Assembly (NCBI GenBank): GCA_963777665.1
Contig: CAVZRJ010000001.1
Coordinates: forward strand, 992,001-1,056,000
Direction of reading: 5' to 3'
DNA length: 64,000 nucleotides
Source of the DNA: Bog-756 sp963777665
GTDB lineage: Bacteria > Actinomycetota > Acidimicrobiia > Acidimicrobiales > RAAP-2
Part shown: piece by piece, positions 35,067 through 43,561 of the stretch
Layout: each line of letters opens with the position of its first letter
How positions within the stretch are numbered: position 1 is the stretch's first letter
Translations under genes and position numbers: made by a program
The notes under the pieces: generated by a model
Seen by the model: only the letters and a program-made list of their open reading frames with translations
Told to the model about the DNA's origin: nothing
Database searches by the model: none

Positions 35067-35612
35067 CGGTCCGGGCCCTGAGTGGGGCGGGAGGCGGCCC
35101 GGTCCGATCCCCGATCCACCGCTCGGCCCGTCGTAGGACCCCGATGGCGGTCCGAGACGGCGGGTGATGATCCGCTGGAGGACGGCCGGCTTCCGCACGT
35201 CCTCGATCCGATCGACCCGGTTGTCCGCCCCTTCCACGACCTCGAGGCTGCCGGTGCCCACCAGCCGTCGCAGCATGCCCTGGTCCAACTCGACGTGGTC
35301 GATATCGGCGATGCGGACCTCGACGCCGCGGCGTCCGACCCCGAAGGTGACCAGGCGGATCGAGGTCAGCACCAGTCCGGACCTACGCCACCGCACCAGG
35401 CGTGCGGCAAGCCACACACAGGGGACGGCGACCACGGCCCCTTCGACCCAGTGCAGGGTGACCGAGGTGTGCGGAATGCCCACGTCGAGGGCGACCCCCG
35501 CTGCCGCCACCGCGAGTGCGAGGGCGAGCGGCGCGGACAGGAACGACCAGTGGGGCCGGATGTCGACAAGGACCTGCTCGGACGGCAGCAGTTGCAGTCG
35601 ACGAGCGGCCAA
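35049..35612 (-). CDS. Membrane protein with bacterial PH domain
   Basis: 187 residues if translation starts at the TTG at 35612, five bases after the ddl stop; no ATG or GTG fits better. The N-terminal part has two membrane segments (FLSAPLALALAVAAAGVALD and VVAVPCVWLAARLV). A PH-like/YdbS-type domain follows: GLVLTSIRLVTFGVGRRGVE, RIADIDHVELDQGMLRRLV, GTGSLEVVEGADNRVDRI, VRKPAVLQRIITRRL. Gly/Ser/Pro-rich tail. Such proteins are linked to lipid or envelope functions but their role here is unknown. It is probably co-transcribed with ddl. Confidence 0.75.
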   Translation of the reverse strand: MAARRLQLLPSEQVLVDIRPHWSFLSAPLALALAVAAAGVALDVGIPHTSVTLHWVEGAVVAVPCVWLAARLVRWRRSGLVLTSIRLVTFGVGRRGVEVRIADIDHVELDQGMLRRLVGTGSLEVVEGADNRVDRIEDVRKPAVLQRIITRRLGPPSGSYDGPSGGSGIGPGRLPPHSGPGPLPGRS

Positions 35613-35617
35613 ACGCC

Positions 35618-36733
35618 TCAGCCCAGCTTCGCGGCGATCGAGCCGGCCGTCTTGAGGACCGTCCCGTCGGCGCCGGCTGCCGAGTAGGCGTGCGTGGGTC
35701 GCCGGCGGGCCTCCTCCAGCAGATCGGCCAGCAGGGTGGCGAAGGGGAGCTCCGGAGCCACCCACAGGTAGCGGGCCAGGGACCCGGGGATCGTGTTGAC
35801 CTCGTTGACCACGAACTGGGTCCCGTCGGACAGGTAGTCGATCCGGGCCACGCCGCGCAGCCCGGTCAGTGCGGCGATGCGCCCGGCAGCCAGACGGAGC
35901 TCGTTCTCGAGTGGCGCCCCGATGGCGGCCGGAAGCTCGCGTCGTGCGCCGTCCATCCCTTCACCGGCCACGTATTTGTCCCGGTAGTCGAGGATGTCGG
36001 CCGCATCCGACGAGCGCAAGGGGCGCTCGACAGGTGACAGCTCGAGCGACGGCCAGGTCCGTACGGCCAGCTGCAGGTCGAACAGATCGGGGCGGTAGGG
36101 CTCGAGGACGGCACCGAAGCGGAGATGCGGGTTGGCCTCCAGGCGGGCCCGGGCGGTGGCGATGTCCTCGACCACGTCGATCCCGATGGAGGATCCGCCG
36201 AAGCGGGGCTTGACGATGTAGGGCCCGGGGAAGTCCGGGGGGTCGGCCTCGGCGGTCAGCAGGAGGCGTGGCAGGGTCGGAAGGCCAGCCGCGACCATGA
36301 CGGATCCGAAGGCCAGCTTGTCCATGCCCAACGAGGCCGCTGCCACAGTGGGACCCGAGAAGCGCACCCCGGCGAGGTCGAGGGCAGCCTGGAGCGTCCC
36401 GTCCTCGCCCGGACCGCCGTGGCAGCACACGACGGCGGCGTCCAGATCGAGGGTGCGCCCCTTCCCCAAGCGCCCCCCGGCCTCGGCGAAGCCGCCGCCG
36501 GGGGCGGCCACGAAGCGCAGGCGGGTGGCCGAGCGCGGGACACCGTCGAGGAACGCCTCGGCCTCGAGCTCGGGATCGACCTCGAACCATTCGCCGGTCT
36601 TCGACCAGTAGAGCGCCCGGGGCGACCCACCCTGGCCGCCGGCGGTGAGTCCCCGAGCGGCCTGCAGACCGGTGAGCACGCTCACGTCGTGTTCGGGCGA
36701 GGGACCTCCGAAGATGACGGCGACGTCGGACAC
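35618..36733 (-). CDS. ddl: D-alanine--D-alanine ligase-like ATP-grasp enzyme
   Basis: 371 residues. Joins two D-Ala for peptidoglycan. VAVIFGGPSPEHDVSVLTGLQ is the family opening; CCHGGPGEDGTLQAALDLAG, SGPTVAAASLGMDKLA, PYIVKPRFGGSSIGIDVVED and VARIDYLSDGTQFVVNEVNT mark the ATP-grasp core, followed by IPGSLARYLW. GTG start preceded by GGAGTCC. It precedes the PH-domain gene and follows the membrane Mur ligase in the same direction, so the three may act in one envelope operon. Confidence 0.9.
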   Translation of the reverse strand: MSDVAVIFGGPSPEHDVSVLTGLQAARGLTAGGQGGSPRALYWSKTGEWFEVDPELEAEAFLDGVPRSATRLRFVAAPGGGFAEAGGRLGKGRTLDLDAAVVCCHGGPGEDGTLQAALDLAGVRFSGPTVAAASLGMDKLAFGSVMVAAGLPTLPRLLLTAEADPPDFPGPYIVKPRFGGSSIGIDVVEDIATARARLEANPHLRFGAVLEPYRPDLFDLQLAVRTWPSLELSPVERPLRSSDAADILDYRDKYVAGEGMDGARRELPAAIGAPLENELRLAAGRIAALTGLRGVARIDYLSDGTQFVVNEVNTIPGSLARYLWVAPELPFATLLADLLEEARRRPTHAYSAAGADGTVLKTAGSIAAKLG

Positions 36734-36808
36734 GGTGGGGGGACTCCTCCGATCGGCGGGCGAGGCACGAGCCGGCGGCGCCTCGACAGGGGCCGGGATC
36801 TCGACGGC

Positions 36809-38441
36809 CTAAGGGTAGTGGTCCGGCAGATCGTTCTCGTACAGCACGACGTCGGGTCGGGAGAGGTGTGCCCGCACCCACCCGGCCGCCTCCTCGCGGT
36901 TCACGACCAGGTGCACGCCGGTGGTCGAGTCCGGGACGTCGGCCAGCCCCGCCAACAGGGCCCGGCGGTTGGTCCTTCCCACGACGAGGACATCTGTGGC
37001 CACGCGGGCGATGGCCTCACCGAAACGGCGGTTCTCCGAATCCTGACGGTCCCCGAGCTCGACCATGCCGGGGGTGACCACGACCCGGCGACCGGGACAG
37101 GTGTCCCCGGTGTCCGCACCGACGTCGGCGCCGCCGTCGGCGACCGACGTGAGCACCGCCAGTGCCTCGGCGGCCCCCGAGGGGTTCGAGTTGTAGGTGT
37201 CGTCGAGGATGGTGGCACCCGAGCCGGCCGCCACCGCCTGCAGGCGGTGCTCGACCGCGGGCAGCCCGGCCAGCCGCGCCGCGATGTCGGCGCGCTCCAC
37301 CTTGCAGAGCAGTGCGACCGCGATGGCGCAGGCCAGATTCGTCGGATGCACGCCGGAGGCGACGGGCACGTCGGCAGCCAACAGCTCGCCCTCCACGAAC
37401 GCGGTGATCCGGTCGACGCCATTCCCCCGAACCACGCACACGTCGGCCCCGCGGTCCGTTGCAGAGCAGCGCAACACGTGTCGACCTGCGCGCGACCATC
37501 CGGTCGGCCACGGCTTCGAGTCGCGGATCGTCGACCGGAAGCACGATGTCCTGGGCCGTGGAGAGGATCTCCGTCTTGGCCTGCACGATCCGGTCCTCCG
37601 AGCCGAAGCGCTCGAGGTGCACCGGGCCGATGGCTGTGATGACCGCGATGTCCGGCGTGCACCAGCTGCAGAGCTCGGCGATCTCCCCCGGGCCGTAGGT
37701 GCCCATCTCGGCGACGAAGACCTCGGTGCCGTCGGCCAGGTGTTCGTTGACGGCGCGGGCCAGCCCGGCCCGGTTGTTGAAGCTGGCCGGTGTGACCACC
37801 ACCGATCGGGTGGGCCGGACCAGGTGGGCGATGTGAGCCTTCGTCGAGGTCTTGCCGTACGAGCCGGTGACGGCCACCACCAGGGGGTCGACGCTGGCCA
37901 GACGGGCAGCGGCCGCATCAACGAAGTGGCCCCCGAGCTTCAGCTCGACGGGAGCCGTCACCAGACAGGCAAGGTCGACCAGTCCCGGAAGGGCGAGGGC
38001 GACGAGCACGGCGACACCGGAGGCCGGTCCGGTCAGGGCACCGGCCACCAGCACGATCACGGCGAGCCCCGCGGTGACCGCAGTCAGGGTGCGCAGCCGA
38101 CGGGTCCAGGCCAACGGTGCGGTCCGGCCGCGAAGCGAAAGGCCGTGCGGTCCGGCCGCCACCGCCGCGGCAGTGATCACCCCGGTGACCGGCCACCACC
38201 ACGAGGCGGCGGCGGCAACGATGGCCACCGCGGCCACGAGCGGATTGACCGGGGGCAGGCGCCACCAGCGGAGCGCGAACCGTGAGACCGACCCGGGCAG
38301 GTAGTGCTCGCGCTGGGCGACACGGAGCCAACGCACCCCTGCCGGCCCGCAGGCCAACGCGCAGGCGACGACCGTCACCCAGGCCAGGGCTCCGTGCAGC
38401 CTGCCGGGACCCGCGGTGGCCAGGAGCACGGGAGCGCTCAC
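36809..38441 (-). CDS. Membrane-anchored Mur ligase (MurF-like), one apparent frameshift
   Basis: About 540 residues after correction. The first 200 residues have about four membrane segments (AWVTVVACALACGPAGVRW, LVAAVAIVAAAASWWWPVT, TLTAVTAGLAVIVLVAGAL, GVAVLVALALPGLVDLACL) instead of a MurF UDP-binding domain. The Mur ligase part follows: VVAVTGSYGKTSTKAHIAHL (P-loop), FVAEMGTYGPGEIAELC, ILDDTYNSNPSGAAEALAVL and the C-terminal VVVTPGMVELGDRQ. The frame changes once near 37456-37457, where one C fewer restores LLCNDRGADVCVV. It would ligate an amino acid or D-Ala-D-Ala to a cell-wall precursor, a role backed by ddl alongside; whether it is the main MurF is unclear. Confidence 0.85.
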
Positions 38442-39207
38442 CGCGCCCCCCCACCGGATGGCCGAGGACTGCCGCCAGCAGTGCGTCCGGTGCCTCGGTC
38501 GGTGCAAGATGACCGATGCCCTCGAGGCGGTGAAGGGTGGCCGAGGGGAAGAGGGGTCGGGCACGTTCGGCCACCTCGACGGGCACTTCGGTGTCCTGCG
38601 TCCCCCACAGCAGGTCGACCGGGCAGGTGATCGTCGCCATGTCCTCGGCGTAGGACTCGGCCAGCAGCCGCACGAACACGCCGCGCATGACGCCCTCGGC
38701 TGCCCGGTAGTCGGGGGACCCGTACCGGTGGCGGAGCGCATCCATCCGAGCGGCCGAGACCAGCCCCATCCGGTGGAGGCGACGCCCGATCCGGAACCGG
38801 ACGGCCGGCCGCGTCCTGCGCCCCACGCGGTCGAGCAGGGGAACCCCGGTGAGCACGACCCGCTCGACGCGGTCGGGGACGAGGCCCCAGAGCCGGACCG
38901 CCACCCTGCCACCGAAGGAGTGACCGACCAGGACGACGCGGTCGGCCAGCACGCCGGGCTCATCGAAGAGGGCGACCAGCTGCTCTGCGTACTCGGTCGA
39001 GCCCCAGGGTTCGGGCGGTGCCGGCGTCGCTCCGAAGCCGAAGAGGTCGGGAGCCACCGCAGCGGGCATTCCCTCCGTGTGCTGCCGGTCGAACGCACCG
39101 CCGAAGTCGAGATGCGTTCGCCGCCATCCGTGGAGGGCGAGCACCGATGCCGGTCCGGTGCCCCAGGCTTCGCCGAACACCCGGCCACCGGCGAACGACT
39201 TCAGCAC
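38438..39207 (-). CDS. Alpha/beta hydrolase, with a probable homopolymer error at the stop
   Basis: About 255 residues. Fold signatures: SVLALHGWRRTHLDFGGAFD, VVLVGHSFGGRVAVRLWGL (nucleophile elbow GHSFGG) and the late His in LEGIGHLAPTEAP; DLLWGTQDTEVPV carries the acid. Substrate unknown. The frame runs on past the start of the Mur ligase gene unless one base is added to the seven-C run at 38446-38452. With eight, it ends LGHPVGGAR-stop in a GTGA overlap with the next gene, the arrangement seen across this genome. TACTGT ends 6 nt before the GTG start. Confidence 0.8.
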
Positions 39208-39213
39208 CGGCCC

Positions 39214-39219
39214 ACAGTA
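39214..39219 (-). promoter_or_regulatory. Candidate -10 box of a leaderless hydrolase/Mur ligase/ddl mRNA
   Basis: TACTGT on the minus strand, then GGGCCG and the GTG at 39207. It may drive hydrolase, Mur ligase, ddl and the PH-domain gene as one unit. Confidence 0.42.
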
Positions 39220-39313
39220 TCGGTCCGACCGTCTCCAGCGGTGTGACCGGGGGCACCGCATGCCACCGACCATCGTCGGGCGGTGGCGCGACCGGCCGGT
39301 AGCCTCGGCCTCT

Positions 39314-40852
39314 GTGGACTCCCCCGTGCCGACGGCACCCGCGGCCGTCAGCTCGTTCGAGCGGGCCTCTGCCGACCTGACCCCCGCCCAACGCCTGGCC
39401 GTCGGCTCGCCGACTGCGGCGCTCTGTGTCGTCGCCGGTGCCGGGTCGGGCAAGACCCGGGTCCTGACCCTGCGGGTCGCCCGTCGCATCCTCGACGGGT
39501 CGGCCGAGGCCGACCACACCGTGGTCTGCACCTTCACCCGCAAGACCGCCCGCGAGCTGCGGGATCGCCTGACCACCTACGGAGTCGCGGTCTCCACCCC
39601 GGGCCCTGCGCAGGGTGCGGCCGGACCCGGGGTGCGGGTCGGGACCATCCATCAGCTCGCGCTCACCCTCCTTCGCCGCCGGGCGCTCGACACCGGCCAG
39701 GCGCCTCCGGCGCTGGTCGAGGACCGTCGGCGCATGATCGCCGAGCTCGCGGGCGATCCGGTGGAGGCGTCGGTGGTGGAGACCGAGATCGCGTGGGCCA
39801 AAGCGCAGTGCGTCGGCCCAGACCGGTACCTCGGTGCAGCGGAGACCCGGGGACGGGCCACACCGGTGACCGCGGGGCGGGTGGCCGAGCTCTTCGGCGC
39901 CTACGAAGCGGTGCGCAACCGGAGGAACCGTCTGGACCTCGACGACGTGCTGTTGGCCTCGGCAGACCTGCTGCTCACCGACCCCGGCTTCGCCGATCGG
40001 GCCCGATGGCGGTATCGCCACCTTTCCGTCGACGAGTTCCAGGACGTGAACCCGGCCCAGTTCCGTCTCATCCGTGCGCTGCTGAGCAGTCCTGTCGACC
40101 TCTGTGCAGTCGGCGATCCCAATCAGGCGATCTACGGGTGGAACGGTGCCGATCCGAGCCTCATCCGGGTCCTTCCCGACCTGGTGGACGGCCTCGAGGT
40201 CGTCCATCTCGACGAGAACCATCGCTCATCTCCTCAGGTCGTGGCCGCAGCGACGGCGGCCCTCGGGCCCACCTCGGTCGCGCCTCCTCGATCGGCCGTC
40301 GCCGACGGACCTCGACCGGTGCTGACCGGCTACGACGACGATGACGCCGAGGCCGAGGGGGTGGCCTCGTTCCTGCTCGACCGCGGCAGCGCGGGCAAAC
40401 CATGGTCCTCCCACGCCGTCCTGGCCCGTACGCACGACCAGCTCGCCGTGGTGCGACGGGCCCTCGATCGGGCTGGCATCCCGTGTCGGACGGCGTCCAC
40501 CGCCAGAGACGGGGTCGAGCTCGCAACCTTCCACCGGGCCAAGGGGCTCGAGTGGGAGGCGGTGTGCGTGGTGGGCCTCGAGGAGGGGTTCGTTCCGATC
40601 GTGCACGCGACGACGTCCGAGACCCTGGCCGAGGAACGCCGACTGCTCTATGTGGCCCTCACCCGCGCGGCGAACGAGCTCCACTGCTCCTGGGCCCGGA
40701 CCCGGACGATGTCACACGGGCGCGCGGTGGGGCGGCGACCCTCTCCTTGGTTGGCCGCGCTGGCCCGCGTCTCTCGCACCGGTCTGGGGCGGGTCTCGCG
40801 GGAGGGTGCGGGCCGACGCATCGCCGAGCTGCGGACAGGGCTCAAGGGCTGA
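39314..40852 (+). CDS. Compact UvrD/Rep-type DNA helicase
   Basis: 512 residues from the GTG at 39314. Superfamily 1A helicase motifs are in order: Q-motif region DLTPAQRLAVGSPTAALCVV, Walker A AGAGSGKTRVLTLRVARRI, LSVDEFQDVNPAQFRLIRAL (DEFQD), CAVGDPNQAIYGWNGADPS, LDENHRSSPQVV, TFHRAKGLEWEAVCVVGLEE and LYVALTRAANELHCSW. It is shorter than UvrD1/PcrA (about 700-770) because both 1B and 2B insertions are reduced and there is no HRDC or zinc-binding tail, so it resembles a stripped UvrD2. DNA-repair role inferred; xth lies convergently 31 bp away. A TAGCCT box lies 8 nt before the start. Confidence 0.88.
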   Translation: MDSPVPTAPAAVSSFERASADLTPAQRLAVGSPTAALCVVAGAGSGKTRVLTLRVARRILDGSAEADHTVVCTFTRKTARELRDRLTTYGVAVSTPGPAQGAAGPGVRVGTIHQLALTLLRRRALDTGQAPPALVEDRRRMIAELAGDPVEASVVETEIAWAKAQCVGPDRYLGAAETRGRATPVTAGRVAELFGAYEAVRNRRNRLDLDDVLLASADLLLTDPGFADRARWRYRHLSVDEFQDVNPAQFRLIRALLSSPVDLCAVGDPNQAIYGWNGADPSLIRVLPDLVDGLEVVHLDENHRSSPQVVAAATAALGPTSVAPPRSAVADGPRPVLTGYDDDDAEAEGVASFLLDRGSAGKPWSSHAVLARTHDQLAVVRRALDRAGIPCRTASTARDGVELATFHRAKGLEWEAVCVVGLEEGFVPIVHATTSETLAEERRLLYVALTRAANELHCSWARTRTMSHGRAVGRRPSPWLAALARVSRTGLGRVSREGAGRRIAELRTGLKG

Positions 40853-40883
40853 GCCGGCAGGTGAGCGCCTGCCGCCGACGCGC

Positions 40884-41654
40884 TCAGAGGGTGGTGTCGA
40901 CGAACACCGGGGCGTGGTCGGAAGGCTTCTGGCCCTTCCGGGCCTGTCGGTCGATGAGGGCAAAGGTGGTGTTCCGGGCGAGGACCTCGGTCACCAGGAT
41001 GAGATCGATGCGCATTCCACGATGACTGTGGAAGTCACCACCGCGGTAGTCCCACCAACTGAACAGACGGTCTGCGGAGTGGACACGGCGGAAGGCGTCG
41101 ACGAGACCCCAGGCCTCGATGTCGGCGAGCGCGTCCCGCTCGGCGCGGCTCACGTGGGTCGCCCCCTCGAACGCAGCGGGGTCCCACACGTCGCGGTCCT
41201 CGGGGGCGATGTTGAAGTCGCCGCACAGGGCGACCGGGCGGTCGGGTGATGCAGTCTCGCCGAGGAGCGCCCGCAGGCGGGCCAGCCAGGCCAGCTTGAG
41301 TGGGTACTGCTCACTGTCGAGCGAGCGGCCATTGGGGACGTAGACCGACAGCACGCGCACGCCTCCACAGTCGGCGGCGATGAGCCGCGAGCCCTGGTCG
41401 TCGTCTCCGGAACCGAGTCCGGTGGCGACGCCCTCGAGCCCGACCCGGCTCAGGATGGCCACCCCGTTCCACCGCCCGTCACCGTGATGGGCCGACTCGT
41501 ACCCGAGAGCGGTGAATGCGCCGTGGGGAAAGGCGGCGTCGGCCTGCTTGGTCTCCTGGAGGCAGAGGATGTCCGGTCGGGCGTAGCCGATCCACTCCTC
41601 GACCCGCGGGAGGCGGGCGGTCAGCGAGTTCACATTCCACGTCGCGATGCGCAC
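40884..41654 (-). CDS. xth: Exodeoxyribonuclease III
   Basis: 256 residues, AP endonuclease and 3'-exonuclease of base-excision repair. Motifs: MRIATWNVNSLTARLPRVEE (Asn), PDILCLQETKQADAAFP (metal Glu), CGGVRVLSVYVPNGRSLD, VALCGDFNIAPEDRDVWDP (Asp, Asn) and the final PSDHAPVFVD with the catalytic SDH. AGAGGGGT precedes the ATG. The FabZ-like gene upstream ends 9 bp from the ATG, so the two may be co-transcribed. Confidence 0.95.
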   Translation of the reverse strand: MRIATWNVNSLTARLPRVEEWIGYARPDILCLQETKQADAAFPHGAFTALGYESAHHGDGRWNGVAILSRVGLEGVATGLGSGDDDQGSRLIAADCGGVRVLSVYVPNGRSLDSEQYPLKLAWLARLRALLGETASPDRPVALCGDFNIAPEDRDVWDPAAFEGATHVSRAERDALADIEAWGLVDAFRRVHSADRLFSWWDYRGGDFHSHRGMRIDLILVTEVLARNTTFALIDRQARKGQKPSDHAPVFVDTTL

Positions 41655-41663
41655 GGACCCCTC

Positions 41664-42098
41664 TCAGTCCGGAGACGGGGGGTCGGCGTCGACCAGGACG
41701 AAGAGCAGCTCCGCCTCGCACGCGAGCTGGCCCCCGACGGTGGCCCGGCCGGTGCCCTTGCCGGCCCGCGCCGACATGCGGCCCAAGCTCACCTCGAGTT
41801 CGAGGAGATCACCGGGTACCACCTGGCGCCGGAAGCGGGCCCGCTCGATGCCGCCGAAGAGGGGCAGCTTGCCCATGAATCCGGGGGTGGCCAATACCGC
41901 GACCCCGCCGAGCTGGGCCAGGGACTCGACCATCAGCACGCCCGGGAGGGTCGGGCGTCCCGGGAAGTGCCCCCCGAAGAACAACTCCTCACCGGTGAGC
42001 TGCCACGCTCCGGTTGCCGAGCGCCCGGGATCGATCGAGCGCAGCTCGGAGATGAAGAGGAAGGGTGGCCGATGTGGCAGGTAGTCCTCGGCTCTCAC
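41664..42098 (-). CDS. FabZ-like 3-hydroxyacyl-ACP dehydratase
   Basis: 144 residues, hot-dog fold. LPHRPPFLFISELRSIDPGR and FFGGHFPGRPTLPGVLMVES give the catalytic His and Glu of FabZ, and AQLGGVAVLATPG completes the signature. It would dehydrate beta-hydroxyacyl-ACP in fatty-acid elongation. As it lies apart from other fab genes it might serve a special lipid. GTG start without ribosome-binding site; TAACCT ends 8 nt before it. Confidence 0.9.
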   Translation of the reverse strand: MRAEDYLPHRPPFLFISELRSIDPGRSATGAWQLTGEELFFGGHFPGRPTLPGVLMVESLAQLGGVAVLATPGFMGKLPLFGGIERARFRRQVVPGDLLELEVSLGRMSARAGKGTGRATVGGQLACEAELLFVLVDADPPSPD

Positions 42099-42173
42099 GG
42101 TGGGCGAGGTTACCGGACCAGCAGGACCGGCCCCCGGGTGCGGGACCGCTCGGTGTCCGGGCGGCCCGAGAGC

Positions 42174-43469
42174 TCACCTGCGGTTGCCGGCAAGGGCCAG
42201 CTCCGCCCGGCGGCGAGCCGGCTCGAGGGAGACAAGCGAAAAGGTGCGGGACTCCCCCTTGGACAACACCTGTCGCGCCTTCTGGGGGGGCGGATCGCCG
42301 AGGCCGCGCAGTGGCACGTGGCAGAGCATCCCGGCGACGTCGATGTGCGCCCCGTGTGAGGTGAAGGCCGTGACCACCCCGTCGAAGGTGCTCCCGACCG
42401 GGTGCCCGGCGACGAAGTTGAGGAATGTCAGCGGGTCGTTGAGCGCCTCGCCGGGCTGGAGGTTGTCGCGCCGTAGACCCGTTGCGGCCGGAGCCCCACC
42501 CGTGATCCCTGCGCGGGCAGAATCCCTGCTCGCTTTCGTCGCCTTTGCTGCTTTGGTGGCCTTCGTGGCCTCAGTAGCCTTCGCAGCTTTGGTTGCCCTG
42601 GTTGCGGCCACCGCCTTGGTCGCCGTCGCCGCCTTGGTGGCCTTCGTGGCCTTGGTGGCCTTCGTGGCCTTGGTGGCCTTCGTGGCCTTCGTGGCCTTGG
42701 TGGCCTCGCTGGCCTTCGTGGCCCCGCTGGCCTTCGTGGCCTTGGTTGCCTTCGCAGCCTTGGTGGCCTTCGTGGCCTTGCTGGCCTTCGTTGCTTTGGT
42801 CGCCTCCGTGGCCTTCGCAGCCTTGGTGGCCTTGCTGGCCTTCGTTGCCTTGGTCGACGCGTCGGGCGTGGGTGCCGTGCCGACCGCGGCCGCCTTGGAC
42901 GAGCGCCGCCGCCGAGCCGGTCGCGGCAGCTCGTCGGTGACGTCTTCGCTCGACTCCACACCTTCTGCGCCACCGGGCAACCGTGCGTCCCGCTTCGACT
43001 TGGAGGTCACCGAACGGCTCCTCGGGCCCCGAACGGGGGTGCGGGGGGTGAAGACCCAGCCCACGCCCGGAACCGGCTTTCCGCCGATGAGGCGGCCCGG
43101 CTCGAACAGCCAGGGTCGCTCGACGTGGAACTCCTGGAAGGAGTCGTTCGAGAGCACGAGCGCCCCCGACTTCTCTGCGATGCGCAGGATGAACCCGTCC
43201 CCGCGGCCCTCGGCGCCTGCCGGCGGGGTGACCATCTCGCCGTGCTCCACGGCCTGCTCGAATGCGGCGACCTCGGAGGGGTCGATTCGGTGGCCGAACG
43301 AGGCGTCGACCACCACCGTCACGTCGGCGGCGCCGAAGCCGCGATACTCCTCGAGAAACGCCCGGATTGCCTCGTCGAGTTGGGCGAGGCTGGGAAGGGT
43401 CCGACCCTCGGTTGCGATGTTGGACCCGTCGACCACGATCCGTCGACGAGCAGGGACTGCTTGGGCCAT
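42174..43469 (-). CDS. Zc3h12a-like (PIN/NYN) nuclease joined to an S1 domain by a Lys-Ala-Thr repeat
   Basis: 431 residues in three parts. Residues 8-115 match the Zc3h12a/NYN ribonuclease fold: RRIVVDGSNIATEGR (Asp14), VTVVVDASFGHRID (Asp55), GRGDGFILRIAEK (Asp91) and LVLSNDSFQEFH (Asp109) give the four acidic positions that bind metal. Residues 206-313 are an almost pure run of KAT/KAS/KAA triplets, strongly basic like histone H1 tails. Residues 355-428 form an S1-like RNA-binding domain (GSTFDGVVTAFTSHGAHIDV, AGMLCHVPLRGLG). ATG start with GGAGACACT before it. An RNA-cutting enzyme with a nucleic-acid tether is the natural reading; its target is unknown. Confidence 0.8.
   Translation of the reverse strand: MAQAVPARRRIVVDGSNIATEGRTLPSLAQLDEAIRAFLEEYRGFGAADVTVVVDASFGHRIDPSEVAAFEQAVEHGEMVTPPAGAEGRGDGFILRIAEKSGALVLSNDSFQEFHVERPWLFEPGRLIGGKPVPGVGWVFTPRTPVRGPRSRSVTSKSKRDARLPGGAEGVESSEDVTDELPRPARRRRSSKAAAVGTAPTPDASTKATKASKATKAAKATEATKATKASKATKATKAAKATKATKASGATKASEATKATKATKATKATKATKATKATKAATATKAVAATRATKAAKATEATKATKAAKATKASRDSARAGITGGAPAATGLRRDNLQPGEALNDPLTFLNFVAGHPVGSTFDGVVTAFTSHGAHIDVAGMLCHVPLRGLGDPPPQKARQVLSKGESRTFSLVSLEPARRRAELALAGNRR
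42531..42854 (-). repeat. Tandem 9-bp repeat coding the KAT linker
   Basis: About 36 imperfect copies of a 9-bp unit (GCCTTCGTG or GCCTTGGTG on the plus strand). On the coding strand it reads as Lys-Ala-Thr triplets, with several consecutive identical units at 42637-42700. Unit number is likely to vary by slippage, and assembly across it may be unreliable. Confidence 0.9.
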
Positions 43470-43549
43470 AAGTGTCTCCAGTCAAGCATCTGCTCGGCGA
43501 TGTCCCGTTCATGGTCGGCCCGACCCACCGGTCGCGCCCGACAAGGTCT

Positions 43550-43555
43550 TAGGAT
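43550..43555 (+). promoter_or_regulatory. Candidate -10 box of a leaderless M20 peptidase mRNA
   Basis: TAGGAT followed by GCCGAC and the GTG at 43562, with no ribosome-binding site. Confidence 0.45.
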
Positions 43556-43561
43556 GCCGAC

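Noticed and set aside
40856..40873. Terminator hairpin between uvrD-like and xth
   Set aside because: Only a 6-bp stem (GGCAGG/CCTGCC) with a 6-base loop and no U-tract; too common in GC-rich DNA to claim.
42531..42854. CRISPR-like tandem repeat
   Set aside because: Units are 9 bp, contiguous, and coding for Lys-Ala-Thr triplets; there are no spacers and no cas genes.
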